NCBI GenBank assembly: GCA_963575645.1
Contig: OY754470.1
Location: 4,658,501-4,722,500 of the forward strand
Length of the DNA stretch: 64,000 nucleotides
Origin: Xanthostigma xanthostigma
Taxonomy: Eukaryota > Arthropoda > Insecta > Raphidioptera > Raphidiidae
Reading direction: 5' to 3'
The translations under genes were made by a program, and so were the position numbers. The notes beneath the pieces were generated by a model. That model was given only the letters and a program-made list of their open reading frames with translations. It was not told the DNA's origin and ran no database searches. Shown here one piece after another: positions 45,466 through 57,054 of this stretch. Positions within the stretch are counted from its first letter, which is position 1, and the number at the start of each line of letters is the position of its first letter.

Positions 45466-45866
45466 ACAATAAAATGCAATAAAAACCTTCAGTATTTGCT
45501 TTGTTCATCGATCCTATGCCACCAGGATTCTTCCTTTTTAATCTTCCAACATTTGAACAGGATCATCATCTCTCTAAAATCTAAATTATTAGAGTTATCT
45601 TTCACAAGAATATTTAATGTTTCATCTTTTTTTTTAACTAGCCATAACTTAAAAACTTTTTATAATCCGGCATATACAGCTATTTTTAGCTTAAAATTTT
45701 CTTATAAAATATCACCGACTTTTTAACGTAATGCTTCTTTTCCAAGAAGTCATAACCCAATAACTTGGAGCACCGGATCTGTGTTGATAAATTTTTTTTT
45801 GCATAGAAATACACGCACCTAAAGTTTGCAAGATTCCTTCCTGGAATACTGTGCATAAACATTATA

Positions 45867-46404
45867 CAGTGTAAATTCCATTTAACGTCACTCGATATAA
45901 CGACAAACTTCTTAAAAATTACTTAACTCTAGTTGGTTTACCTTGTTTCTCATACAATGATGCACTCTAAATAACGACACATCCACTCTAAATAACGACA
46001 ACATTACGTCATCATTAAGCAATAAACAGTACTTGTTTGTTATTTTGTTGCATTGTTGTCGGCATCATGCATACCGAAGATTCTAAGAAATTCGTTTTAT
46101 TTGTATGTTGGGCTTATCTATTATATGTTTAGCTCAGCTGCTTATCATATTCTTAGTTGCCCACAAACTTGCAGACTGTGAACATGGCGAGTAAAAGAAA
46201 GTCTTTGTGTATTGACGAAAAAGTTTTATTGATACGCGCAATAGAAGCGGGAGAAAAGATAAGTGATGTTGGAAGATGCTTTGGATTAATTACATATTAT
46301 AATTAGTAAAAAAATATTAATTTCTTTTCTCCGTTTAACAACAACTCTCAATAACGCCACAAAGTACACAGTCCCTTGAGTGGCGCTATATAGAGTTCAC
46401 ACTG
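45867..46404 (+). mobile_element. Tigger/pogo element, deletion derivative with transposase start
   Basis: Begins CAGTGTAAATTCC, ends AGTTCACACTG, and is flanked by TA (45865-45866, 46405-46406). It shares its terminal regions (TCGATATAACGAC, CTCTAAATAACGACA) with 48851-49279 but keeps a stretch that encodes the N-terminus of a transposase. Confidence 0.88.
46184..46306 (+). pseudogene. Tigger/pogo transposase N-terminus (40 aa remnant)
   Basis: The frame starts MASKRKSLCIDEKVLLIRAI and continues EAGEKISDVGRCFG before a stop at 46304-46306. This is the first helix-turn-helix of CENP-B/Tigger-type DNA-binding domains. Everything after helix 2, including the DDE domain, is deleted. Confidence 0.75.
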
Positions 46405-46942
46405 TATTTGACTTTGCCAAAGCAATTTTGACGTCAGCGGAGCTAAGTGACGTCACTTGTTCGTTTAAATGGCACGTCAATTTTAATAAAGCATTGCACT
46501 GCTTAAAACGTGTATTTTTCTTTTTTTCATTATGAAAATGTGATTAAAAATGCTGAACTGTGAAAGTACGTACCTGAATTCAGGACGTGTAAGTTTCGAG
46601 CAGTCTGAAACAAGTAGTGTACTAACGACTAATACATTTTAACGACCCAGTTAACGCCATATGTTGTGTTAGCGATAAACTTGAAACGATTGCTCGATCA
46701 AATTATTAGGTGCGAATTTCGTACCGCTGCCATTAATATTTAATACAGATTGTGATCAAACAAGCATGCCTTAATTTACAGACTTAGTCATGCTTCATAA
46801 AACTTAATTAATATTGTTTGCACTGCGTCTTTGTGTTTCAAAAATATGCAGTTCATTAAGAGCTCACATACCCCTGAAATTTTCAAAAAAAAATATGCTT
46901 TAAATTATCGATTGACAGGTCTTAACCTTGAAGCCAAGTATA

Positions 46943-47270
46943 TTTTCTTCATACCTCGATTGAAAGTACATAGGTACTTTCGGCAGAAAGTCTAACATTT
47001 ACGTATTGGTAGGATTACACGCACTGATGCGGGAAGTACGTACGTTCTGGCGGCAGTAAGAAAAATAATCAGCTGTTGTTCAGATGTCGTTTCCATAGTA
47101 ACCCTATTACATTTTAGCTAATAGTCGCGAACAGCTGCTGTAATTCGTGTTTTTACGTATAACCTCAAAACTGCTTGCTTGGAATTTATCTGTGTTTTTA
47201 TGTAATTAATAAGTAGTTTATTAATTAATGTTTTTAATAAGCGTACTTACGACCGAGGTATGATGGAAAA
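46943..47270 (+). mobile_element. MITE family C, copy 3
   Basis: Termini TTTTCTTCATACCTCGATTG and GACCGAGGTATGATGGAAAA. It has the same interior as copy 1 and also keeps the TACGCACTGATGCGGG-like block seen in copy 2. Confidence 0.85.
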
Positions 47271-47284
47271 TAGTGAAAACAGTC

Positions 47285-47655
47285 ATTCGGAACCCAAAGG
47301 AATGGTGAGACCTCTGGTGAGAAATGCGCCGAACTGTCCTAAAGGGGGTTTTTGACAGGTAAACTATGGACCTCTACCCTTCATAGGGTAAACATTGATT
47401 TAGAAAAGCATGATCGAGAAAAGGTGTTGGTTCCTTTCATCCTCTGTTTGTTTAATCCTTATTATATTGTGTCTGGCACATGGATTTAAAACCTTGAAGC
47501 CATTGGTGGAGGGGTTAATAAAAAAAAAGCATGATGGAGGCAAACCTAACCTCCATCATGCTTTTTCGAAATCAATGTTTACCTGTCAAAAACCCCCCTT
47601 AGGACAATTCGGCGCATTTCTCACTAGATGTCTCACCATTCCTTTGGGTTCTGAA
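47285..47655. mobile_element. Foldback element with 82-bp arms
   Basis: ATTCGGAACCCAAAGGAATG at the left is mirrored by CATTCCTTTGGGTTCTGAAT at the right. A 29-bp insertion splits the left arm after GACAGGTAAAC. The centre holds a tight hairpin AGCATGATGGAGG / CCTCCATCATGCT. Confidence 0.88.
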
Positions 47656-48238
47656 TAATATTGATTAATTATAAACTTGTTAATTTCTAAAATTATTTTG
47701 TTATAAAACCCTGTTCGAAAACATAATGAAGAAATTATTATCTTTCGGTATAATTTTGTGAATTGTTATTTTTATAACCGATTCTTTTCCAGTAACAGTT
47801 CATGAATAACTATTAGATACCTAGTGTTATTTCATCTCATCCAATTCAGCTCCATTTCTGCTTAAATTCTAGCAATCGTTTCTATTGAAACAAAGCTTCG
47901 CTTTGAGAGGAAATGAGAACGAAGCAAACAGCATCATGTGAGTGCTATAAACTCTGTATGTGTAGATCTTGTAATATGTCTTTATATTTTTCTTGTTATG
48001 TTTGGGTTGGCAGAAAGTAGCTTCGTCAGCTGCACTGTCAGAAGGTAATATCATTCTGTCAGTTTATACTTACACTTCGCTAACACAATTGTTTTTTGAA
48101 AATACTGTAATTTAAAATATGATAATTAGACTATGTGTCTTAAGATGCCACAGTATAACATTTTTACTATATTTGACAAAGCACCGCAACCATTCACCAT
48201 TTTGGGGCGTCAGATTCAATTAAAATAAATAAAAATTT

Positions 48239-48656
48239 CTTAAGAGTATTCGTCCCTGCAAATACCCCCTGCACCCTTCATCTCAAATCTTTTCCCCTCG
48301 CCTAAAAACGGTTCGTGCTCTCCCGACGCTATTTTTAAAGCTAGAGGGTTCTGGTAAACGCCAAATGAAAGACAAAGAATCAGACTACAGATCCTTCAGG
48401 CAAATTTTTTGAAAAAAAATTCCTGAAAAAACTTACAACCTTTTGAAAAAAATAATAAGTTACGTAATATTTCACACGTAGGCGAAAATGTTTTTCAAAA
48501 AATTCGCCTGAAGGATCTGTAGTCTGATTCTTTGTCTTTTATTTGGCGTTTACCAGAACCCTCTAGCTTTAAAAATAGCGTCGGGAGAGCACGAACCGTT
48601 TTTAGGCGAGGGGAAAAGATTTGTGATGAAGGGTGCAGGGACGAATACTCTTAAGT
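48239..48656. mobile_element. Long inverted repeat, about 165-bp arms
   Basis: CTTAAGAGTATTCGTCCCTG to CAGATCCTTCAGGC is mirrored on the right with few differences (a short CAAATACCCCCTG insertion in the left arm). The loop is about 80 nt. Confidence 0.88.
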
Positions 48657-48850
48657 AATGAAAAATGATAAGTTCAAAAATTAATATCATTTCAACACGA
48701 TATCGTAATGTAAATCTTTGATAAACGTCTGATTAGAACGTTAATATATATTGAATTTATATATTTTTTGTTATATTAATATATTTGTCTGAAAAATTGG
48801 TTAATAATTTTATTTATTGACGATATAATCTTTAGTTTTGATATTAGTTA

Positions 48851-49279
48851 CAATGCAAACTCAATTAAACGTCACTCGATATAACGATAAACTCCTTAAT
48901 ACGTCGAAATTACTTAACTCTAGTCGGTTTACCTTGTTGCTCATACAATGATACACTCTAAATAACGACACACCCACTCTAAATAACGACAACAATACGT
49001 CATCATTAAGCAATAAACAGTGTTTGTTTGTTATTTTGTTGCCTTGTTGTCGGCATCATGCGTACCGAAGATTCTAAGAAATTCGTTCTTTTGCTTGTTG
49101 GGATTATCTTTCATATGTTTGGCTCAAGTAATTTATGATAGTATGAATGTTTGATGAATAAATACATATTGTGGTAAAAAAATATTAATGGATTATTTCT
49201 TCTCTCCGTTTAACGACAACTCTCAATAACGCCACAAAGTGCACAGTCCCTTTAGTGTCACTATATAGAGTGTACACTG
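48851..49279 (+). mobile_element. Tigger/pogo MITE, second copy
   Basis: TA-flanked and 429 bp, with the same ends and shoulders as 45867-46404. The transposase start is replaced by about 50 bp of unrelated AT-rich sequence. Confidence 0.85.
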
Positions 49280-49890
49280 TATTTGTAAATTCATCACTCA
49301 GGAGAGTTCAATTTGAACACAAAAGATCAGGCTTTATCCAAAATAGAAAGCAGCCAAGTGTTGTATAGTTGTTGGCAGTCTTTTAACAGTTTGTAACTAA
49401 GCAATTCCTTTAACCTTTCTTGTTTGCATTTGTGAAATAACCCGTTGGTGTACTTAACCTAAAGCGTATGCACAGATACAGTGGCGCGCACATTTCTTTA
49501 TTTATTTAGAAAAGTAATCAACTGTGTCCTAAATTTTTATTTAAAAATACATGAAGAGATAACGCTGTTTTTTATATAATAATGGTATACTTTTCGTAAC
49601 GGCTTATTATTCTATTTATTTTTTCAAGAAAGTTTCGTTAAAACATTTTTTTAAACTCTATAGTTCCGGAAATATTTTGAAAATAAAACAAAATCAGCCG
49701 CTCTTTTGTTTTATGGATCTGTCAGAATTAAACTATAGTTAGGCACGCTTTGATTAATTTTTACATGACGTGAACATATTTTTATGTAGGTAACCATGGC
49801 AACGAATAGCAAATATCATATTGAATAATAGCCATTACCCGCGTCACCTCACGCGATATCAGAAATTTTATTTTCTTTATTATAATCAAA

Positions 49891-50893
49891 TGTAAGTAAG
49901 TAAGTAAGTAAGTAATTTATTTGCAAATGCCAAGAAATTGGATACAAAAAGTCAAAATATAAAACATGCAAATACAGAATTAAAATATCATTATAAAAAT
50001 ACACAATATAAAAAATATCAATATAAAACATCATAATAAAACATCATAATAAAACATCATAATAAAACATCATAATAATGTGTCCAAATTATATATTGCG
50101 AGTCTAGTTAAAAACGTTTTTAAATCTTTTTTAAAATCATTTAAATTAGTGCATCTGACGTGTCTTGACACTTTGTTAAAAATTTTGAATCCACTATACA
50201 TGGGGCATCGTTCGTAGAACGTGGACCTGTGCTTTATGCTGTAACTATTTTGCCGTATGTCGTAATGTGACAGCTTTTTAGTATTAAAAAATCCTTTATT
50301 ATACATGTAAGATAACAGAGTATAAACATATATTCCCCACATTGTCAGAATGTTGTAATCTTTAAAATAAGTTTTACAGGACATTGGCTGTTTTATATTA
50401 AATATAAGTCTTATAATTTTCTTTTGAATAATAAATATTCTTTTACTATCAACACTTCTTCCCCAATTAATAATGCCATATTTTATGGTTGAGTAAACTA
50501 CTGCATAGTATATATCTATTAAATGTGTTTGATCTAAAAAAGGTTTTAATATTTTTAATTGATAATACGCTTTATTAAGTTTTTTGCATATGAAGTCTAC
50601 ATGTTCCTTCCATTTAAGTAAACAGTCTATTTTTAATCCTAGGTATTTTGTTAGCATTATCTCTTTCAAATGCGTATTTTTAACTGTAATTTTAAACTTA
50701 TCTTTATCGCTATTTGACATCACTATTTTGAATAATAAACATGCAGTTTTATCAATATTTATTATTAATTGGTTCTGCTGACACCATTTTAAAAACTTGC
50801 TTATGGTTGTTTCAGCTTTAGCATGTAGGTTTTCCATTGTATTCGCAGATATCAGCACAGTTATGTCATCCGCATACATTATTACTTTGTCAA
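49891..50893 (-). mobile_element. 5'-truncated non-LTR retrotransposon (LINE) inside an inverted-repeat element
   Basis: It contains the 3' part of a LINE reading frame. On the element strand this is followed by an AT-rich tail with a repeated ATAATAAAACATC-type unit near 50036-50080 and a terminal (CTTA)n tract (complement of about 49892-49915). The 5' end is cut just upstream of the reverse transcriptase YADD motif, as is typical of incomplete target-primed reverse transcription. It sits in the left arm of the 49.55-51.72 kb element with a short probable target duplication around TCAATGT. Confidence 0.85.
50070..50891 (-). pseudogene. LINE reverse transcriptase, C-terminal fragment
   Basis: The frame is open from the truncation point and reads DKVIMYADD near its start, which is the catalytic Tyr-Ala-Asp-Asp of the palm domain. 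A thumb-like region with KYLGLKIDCLLKWKEHVDFI and a C-terminal tail of about 150 residues follow. Most of the fingers and palm and any endonuclease domain are missing, so the fragment cannot be functional. The tail is like that of CR1/Jockey-group LINEs; the clade is not certain. Confidence 0.85.
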
Positions 50894-52609
50894 TGTCAAC
50901 ATTTTTGAAGTTGGAATGGTCCCGTCGCCCAATTGGCTGGAATTTTCTTCGAAATTTGCTTCAAATATTTATAACCCACATTTGAATACCCAGATATTCC
51001 AAAAGGAATTGTGTTTTGAAAATGAATATATTGTATAAATTGAAAAGACTGTAATCTCTTAGCTCTTAACAAAATAAAACACAAAGTTTTCGATAATTCC
51101 GTGGAAAATAGCGTTGAAACATTTTATTTATTAAACCGCGGCACTGAGTGCAAGCATTGTACACTATAAAGAAAATATCCGACGTAGCTGTTGTTTACCT
51201 CGAAGGGAAAGCGTATCAGACAGAGTTTTCCGCCATATATACAATATCATGGTAAATATCTCGCTTCTGCTATATTGACACAGACAGAGTGTGTGACGTG
51301 TGCTTCGGAAATATATTAAGGCCAAATCTACTGAAAAAATTCCAGTCAATTAGGTGACGGGACCATTCCAACTTCAAAATGTTGACGTTTGATGTAGTAT
51401 AATAAAGAAAAGAAAATTTCTGATATCGCGTGAGGTGACGCGGGTAATGGCTAGTATTCAATATGATATTTGCTATTCGTTGCCATGGTTACCTACATAA
51501 TATGTTCCTGCACGTCATGCAAAAATTAATCAAAGCATGCTTAACAAGTTTATTTCTGACAGATCTACAAAACAAATAGACAGCTGATTTTTTTTAATTT
51601 CAAAATATTTCCGAAACTATAGAGTTTAGAAAAAAACTTTCAACGAAACATTCTTAAAAAAATAGAATAAAGCCGTTATTATTACATTAAAAAACATCGT
51701 TATAGCATATATCTCTTCTGCGCATGCGCCGATTTTCCCCAAAAACAATAGAGCTCTTCATATTTGCATACCAAACATCCTCCTAAAATTTGGTTTCAAT
51801 CCGCTCATACGTGTGACCTGTATCGAGCTCACAGACTAACAGACACACAGAGTTTTTTCCAAAAATATGTTTTTTTGATTCGGGGGTCCTCAAAACGAAA
51901 AGATATCGTAAAATTTTGAAAAGTGATTTTTGACCTAAACTAGTATCATTCTCCATTTGTGGTTTGGAATGGTAAAAAAATATATTCTGTTCATAATAAT
52001 TACGGATAAGTTCCATATAATGTTTTTTAGAACATGTTCAATCATTTTTAACTGAGTTAAAAAAATGAAGTTTTGCAATATCTCTAGCATTTGTGAACCA
52101 AATTGTAAGATTCTTTTCTATTTAATGGGACATACATTCAGGGTGGTCCCACAAAAATTTTACTTGAATCGGTTCATTTTTTTTAACGAAAATAGCTCAC
52201 TTGATTTTCATTATGTTGGACTATAACAACCAACAAAATATGACTTTTTCGGTGAGCAACTTTTGATTAATATAATCACAGTAGTGTTTTGTATCGAACT
52301 GTACATATGACTGTATGAGTTGTATCAAGGGATGGAACTACTAACTACAACTCGAAATAAACAACTCTCTTGGTTTTCTTGTATCCCTTGTAAACATTGT
52401 TAGGTTGATAGCACTATACTGTGTGACTGGGATCAAAGATTGCATCAGTAAGCCATCAAACTCCGCGGACTGCTTTCAAGAATAATTCGCTTGTTTAATA
52501 TAAGCATCGTTATAGAAACGGCATTAGCAAACGACATTTTCATACTAAAAATAAACTATGTTGTATGGTCATTTTCCTAGTGTCGGATCTTACAGTAGCA
52601 TTTGCGTTC

Positions 52610-52915
52610 ATAGTTTTCAGAAAATCATATTATATCTTCGAATGGCCGTAGTTTCCAAACTAAAAGAGATACAGACGTTTGCTTACGCTCATTGAATTCA
52701 GCGTAATTTTTTCTGTAAGCATTCTCAATTTCAAACGTATATTAAAGATTTCGATTTTTGCGATTTTTTTAAGGCATACCCCTTTAAAAAATGCGATTTT
52801 TGACGAAAACCGAAATCTGTCGGAACTTTTGCAAAATCATCATACTTATAGAAAAAAACACGCTGAATCTAATGAGCACAAACAAACGGCTGTTTGTCTT
52901 TTGGTTTAGAAGTTA
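52610..52915 (+). repeat. Dispersed repeat family E, copy 1
   Basis: ATAGTTTTCAGAAAATCATA, ATGGCCGTAGTTTCCAAACT and AAGAGATACAGACGTTTGCT recur at 61205-61445. The class is unknown. Confidence 0.75.
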
Positions 52916-53279
52916 TTTATTTAAGCACATAAAAATGAAAGTTTTGTTTATCCCTAGTTCTAGAAACAGATATGAACATATATACAAAACTAGACGGCTA
53001 GGTGCAGATGGTCAAATGAACTGCAACCAAGCAAAGTTTGTCCGCACTTCCGTAACAAAACTATATTATTTTATGTCTGCATGTCTACATTTTATATAGG
53101 GATGAAAAGATGCATGTAGGTTCTGTTAGAACAGGGTTGCAAATCTATGAAATGTGTTCGCCAATATATAGTACCTAAGTAGTTACATAAAGAAGGTTGT
53201 CAATTCCAAATTTAAATAAACTCGAAAAGGGGTGCCACTCTGCTCGCAATGTTCGTATTTTGATCCATGTCAGTGATAT

Positions 53280-53760
53280 TTTTTTTATTACTGTAACAAA
53301 ACTACTGTAGTCTGTGGCGGAAATTATTTATTTACAATAATAAATGTTTAACAAAACGGTTAAACACACAAACAAAAGCGTACTTCCTTAACTTAACAGA
53401 AATAATAACGTTAACAGAAACAAAACTAATAGTTCTAAATTATAAAATAAAAGACTAAGTAACAGAGAATATAGAGTCACTAAATTATGTACACAAAATA
53501 TTTACATCACAGGAACACAACACAAAGTTTATCTAGTACAGTAGCTGATTCACACTTGTATTTACAAAAAGTTATTTAAACAGATTTATATAAATTGCAC
53601 TCACTAAAGGTAAATTTATTTCCACAGTATAATTTATGTCGTAATGCCAGAGCACTGTATCAACACAACTCACGAACAGCTCCAATAACTGACTGACTGA
53701 TTCAACCACTCTGCTCGCCTTTTATAGCCTCGTCCCACGCTTCTATCGAATGTTCTGGAC
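53280..53760 (-). promoter_or_regulatory. LTR-like promoter segment on the - strand
   Basis: Read on the - strand it shows CCAGAACATTC, then GGCTATAAAAGG (TATA; + 53719-53726 is its complement), then three overlapping TCAGT initiators (complement of about 53690-53700) and an AATAAA about 100 nt further down. TATA, initiator and close poly(A) signal together are typical of an LTR U3-R junction. One edge could be TGTAACAAAAC at 53294; the other edge was not found. Confidence 0.45.
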
Positions 53761-55179
53761 GAATCGAGATTTCTTACTTTACATCTATTGTTCTCTCCAA
53801 GCGATTCTAAGAAATCGGGTCGCTACCTGCTTTCCGTACCGAGATCCCTTCCTTTACATGTATTTGTGTCTCCAGGTCGGGTGTTTTTTACCTGTTCTCC
53901 ATTGTTGTTGGTTCTAGTAGTTTCTACAGATTCCAGAGTCGTCCCATCAAGGGGCACGCAACATTACTATACACACATTCACGGATTATCGCGGTATCAT
54001 TTTTGGTCGATTGCTACAAACCAAGATGTCTTACTTGAGATTATAAGCTAGTGAAATACTGTTCGATCCGTTATTGTTAATCCGTTATTGTTTCGGCGTA
54101 ACGTTTGATTTTGTCAGAGATGATTATATTTAAAAATATTTTTTTTTAAATAACAATACTGTATACAATTTTCGGAAACATACTATATAATAGGAGTGCA
54201 TTTTGATCTCATAAAACATACGTGTGTAATAATACAGATGGTGCAACTAGGGTTAAAATATCTCAAATATTGTGGATGAATCAACAGTTCATTCGAAACG
54301 ATTCTTTTTTGTGCCCCTTGTTTTAAATATGGCCTTACTGTTTTAATTTTTCGTTTATAAGCAGCGATATTTTCGAAAGGGCACCAAAAATTGTCATTTC
54401 AAAAAATAAATAGTTACTCTTCCAGGTGATTAGTTGGAAAAACATGAACACTAGATTTCTATGTTTTTGAATTTTTGTTAAAAAATTACAAAAAAAAATG
54501 TCAAAATTACAAAAAAAACTTGATGTTCACCTAGTAACATTTAATGTCGAAATATGCATATACATATTACACAAACAAAAGTTTTTTTTTGTTTTTTTTT
54601 GCCAATTTTATATTTCTTCTGGGAAAATTGAATGACAGATATTTTTTTTATAACATTCGATTAAAGAAAAATATTCAGCGAAAATGTTAAAATAATACCA
54701 GAAATATTTATTTAAAAAAAAACATGACAAACGTTTGTTTTTACACAAATATTTCGATTTTATTTGCCGAATCGATTCCGATCGCTCTTTTTTAATTTAA
54801 GGAGATCGTCATTAGTTATTTTTTATTACTCATGCGGGAAAAGTGGTATCTTTACGCATGCTGTTACGGTTGAAAAGTAGCTATTTTCATTTGCGTGCGG
54901 AAACTTTATTTGTTGCACTGAAATTATTGTTTGCGCACGCAAATTCAGAGAAAAGAACAAAATAATAGGTAACGGTGTTAATGTCAACGAAACAAACTGT
55001 CATTTGAAGCAGATTTGAGGTTAAAATTTTCGATTATGGACTTTTATTCTTGACAATTTTAACAATTTAAACTGAATTTTCAACTTTTTAATGATTTAAT
55101 TTTAATTTTGATTACTTCTAATTTCTTTTTTTAATTCGTAATAAAATTTTAATTTCAATTTAATTCGTAATAAAAAATA
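53761..55179. other. Unassigned stretch
   Basis: The frame at 53788-54051 follows the LTR-like promoter on the opposite strand and is not recognised. The rest is AT-rich with long A and T runs. Confidence 0.45.
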
Positions 55180-55182
55180 GTA

Positions 55183-55234
55183 TGTGCAACTTGTGCGGCA
55201 TTGTCGCACTAGTTGCACAATATACTATTAAACC
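55183..55234. repeat. Imperfect hairpin, about 20-bp arms
   Basis: AGTATGTGCAACTTGTGCG and CGCACTAGTTGCACAATATA pair with one mismatch and one bulge around GCATTGT. Confidence 0.75.
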
Positions 55235-56514
55235 ATTATCATTTCTAAACATAAAAGAGATACGTACTTGACATAAATATAGATCGTTCACATAAACATA
55301 CCTTGTAAATAGTTTTGTTCTGTGTACTTTGAGTTAATTTGTTTTAACATTTTATTTGTCATATTCTCTCATTCCGATTTTTATGATTAAAAAATCGGTG
55401 AAGTTGATCCAAAAAAGTTAATTAGAATTTATTTGATTTAATAGCATCGGTACGCGATTTATCTAGGCAACTCATGTGCGATTTGTCAGTGTATATATTA
55501 TCTAACATATAATCTTTGTCATCATCAAATAATAGATGAGGATATATATTTCTAATAGGTACCAGATTTCGCTAAATAAATATCCGTATAGGAAACATCA
55601 AGCTCAGTCGATTCAGAACTAAGACGTTTTTGATCAGTTCTTTTCCAACAACACAATGCGATATTATGACGTATCCGTTCACGACTCTTTTAATCTAAAC
55701 TCTTTTCACTCATAACCTCACATTACTGCACAACATTCGTTGCATTCTCATAATGCAAGTTGCATCTGTGTTATTCCACTATCCACTGGTTACTTAGTGG
55801 TTTAGCAGTCCATCCGCTAAATGCTAATTGAAGATTGCACTGCAACAACAGCGTTTAACACTTTGACTAGACCTTCATTATCATAAAAGGTTTACACTAT
55901 TATCAACAAACCGTAATAAAGATCTCTCCGTTCTGAATCTATATATCGATGCGGGATGGAAAAAAGAGTCTGATACCGATTTGAGTGTGTTAATTCGCAT
56001 ACATTGTGATTTGGTTGAGGAGTAATTGAAAAGTCAACTTTACCAAAGTATCACTGTGGCTAACGTTTCGAAAATTATAATTTTTTTGCCTTCTTACATA
56101 TTTTTAGAACTACGCATAGTGTACAATATATGTTTCATTACGATGTGCAAGAATTAACACAGGTAAAATCGATTCAGCAGAAATTAGTATACCTAATGAT
56201 AAAAAAACCTCAATAAGTTCAAACTTAAAAATTGAATTACACTAGTTAAATAATTTAAACGACGATAATGGATAAAAAAGATCCCAAAAACCATTACTTT
56301 TTCTCTTTCCTCTGAAAAGAGTAATTTTCATTTAATTGAAATACGAGTAATGAGGCTGAAAAAATTACTCGAAAACCTACTGCTTGGTGTTGTCTTTTAT
56401 TCCTACTTAATTGTATTTGTATTCATAAAATTCCATTTATTGTAAGCCAATATTTTGAACAAATCACATCGAGTGAAACGTTTTTCGCCTTGAAATAAAT
56501 AAATAGATATTCGT

Positions 56515-56760
56515 ACTAGAGCTGGGGAATAAATAACTTCACGATGAAAAAATCACTGTGACCAGCCGTCTAAAATAATCACTGTGATCTGACAAAAGGT
56601 AACTCCGTTCCAAAATAACGTATGTTGTTCTATGTCACCGCAATCACGACGGTCGCTCCAGCCGAGTAGCCGACGTAACGTCCGACCGAGTGCTTGCTCT
56701 GTCGGGATCGACGTGATAAAATCACGATGATTTTTCACTGTGAGTTTGTGTATCTAGAAT
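56515..56760. mobile_element. Element with ATCACTGTGAT palindromes
   Basis: CTAGAGCTGGGGAATAAAT, AAAAATCACTGTGACCAGCC and AATAATCACTGTGATCTGAC. The first 90 bp match 26411-26482. CAGTCACTGTTATCCCAGTA lies near the right end. Possibly hAT-like; ends not proven. Confidence 0.5.
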
Positions 56761-57054
56761 AACAGTCACTGTTATCCCAGTAATGACTTTTACCTTGTCT
56801 AATTCGTACAAATAAAAAATGTGTGCGTGGTTGAAAATTGTATTAGGGAAGGCAATAAAAACAATGTCACATTAGTGCCTGCTCACGATCATCCCCTTAA
56901 TATTTGCGTTGCATGCGATGGGGGTATTCTCACATGAGAATTAGCTGGAGAATATCCGGAAGATGAAGAAACTCTAATGGCTAAATCTCTCTTGAGTAAA
57001 CATTCAAAGACATGACAAATACAACAACGCTCTTTTTTATATATGTTACGGTGT

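Larger units (their letters stand above)
49551..51720. mobile_element. Long inverted-repeat (foldback-type) element, 2.2 kb, interrupted by the LINE
   Basis: The right arm (about 51320-51720) is the reverse complement of the left arm, which is split by the LINE into 49551-49890 and 50894-50955. Shared landmarks are GGTAACCATGGCAACGAATA, the CCGCGTCACCTC.. block and GAAGTTGGAATGGTCCCGTC. The centre (about 50960-51320) is unique and shows no transposase. Arms of roughly 400 bp without a coding core suggest a non-autonomous foldback or MITE-like element. Confidence 0.8.

Noticed and set aside
49891-49915. Telomere-like TAAG repeats
   Set aside because: Only six tetramers are present, and they are explained as the 3' tail of the LINE next to them.
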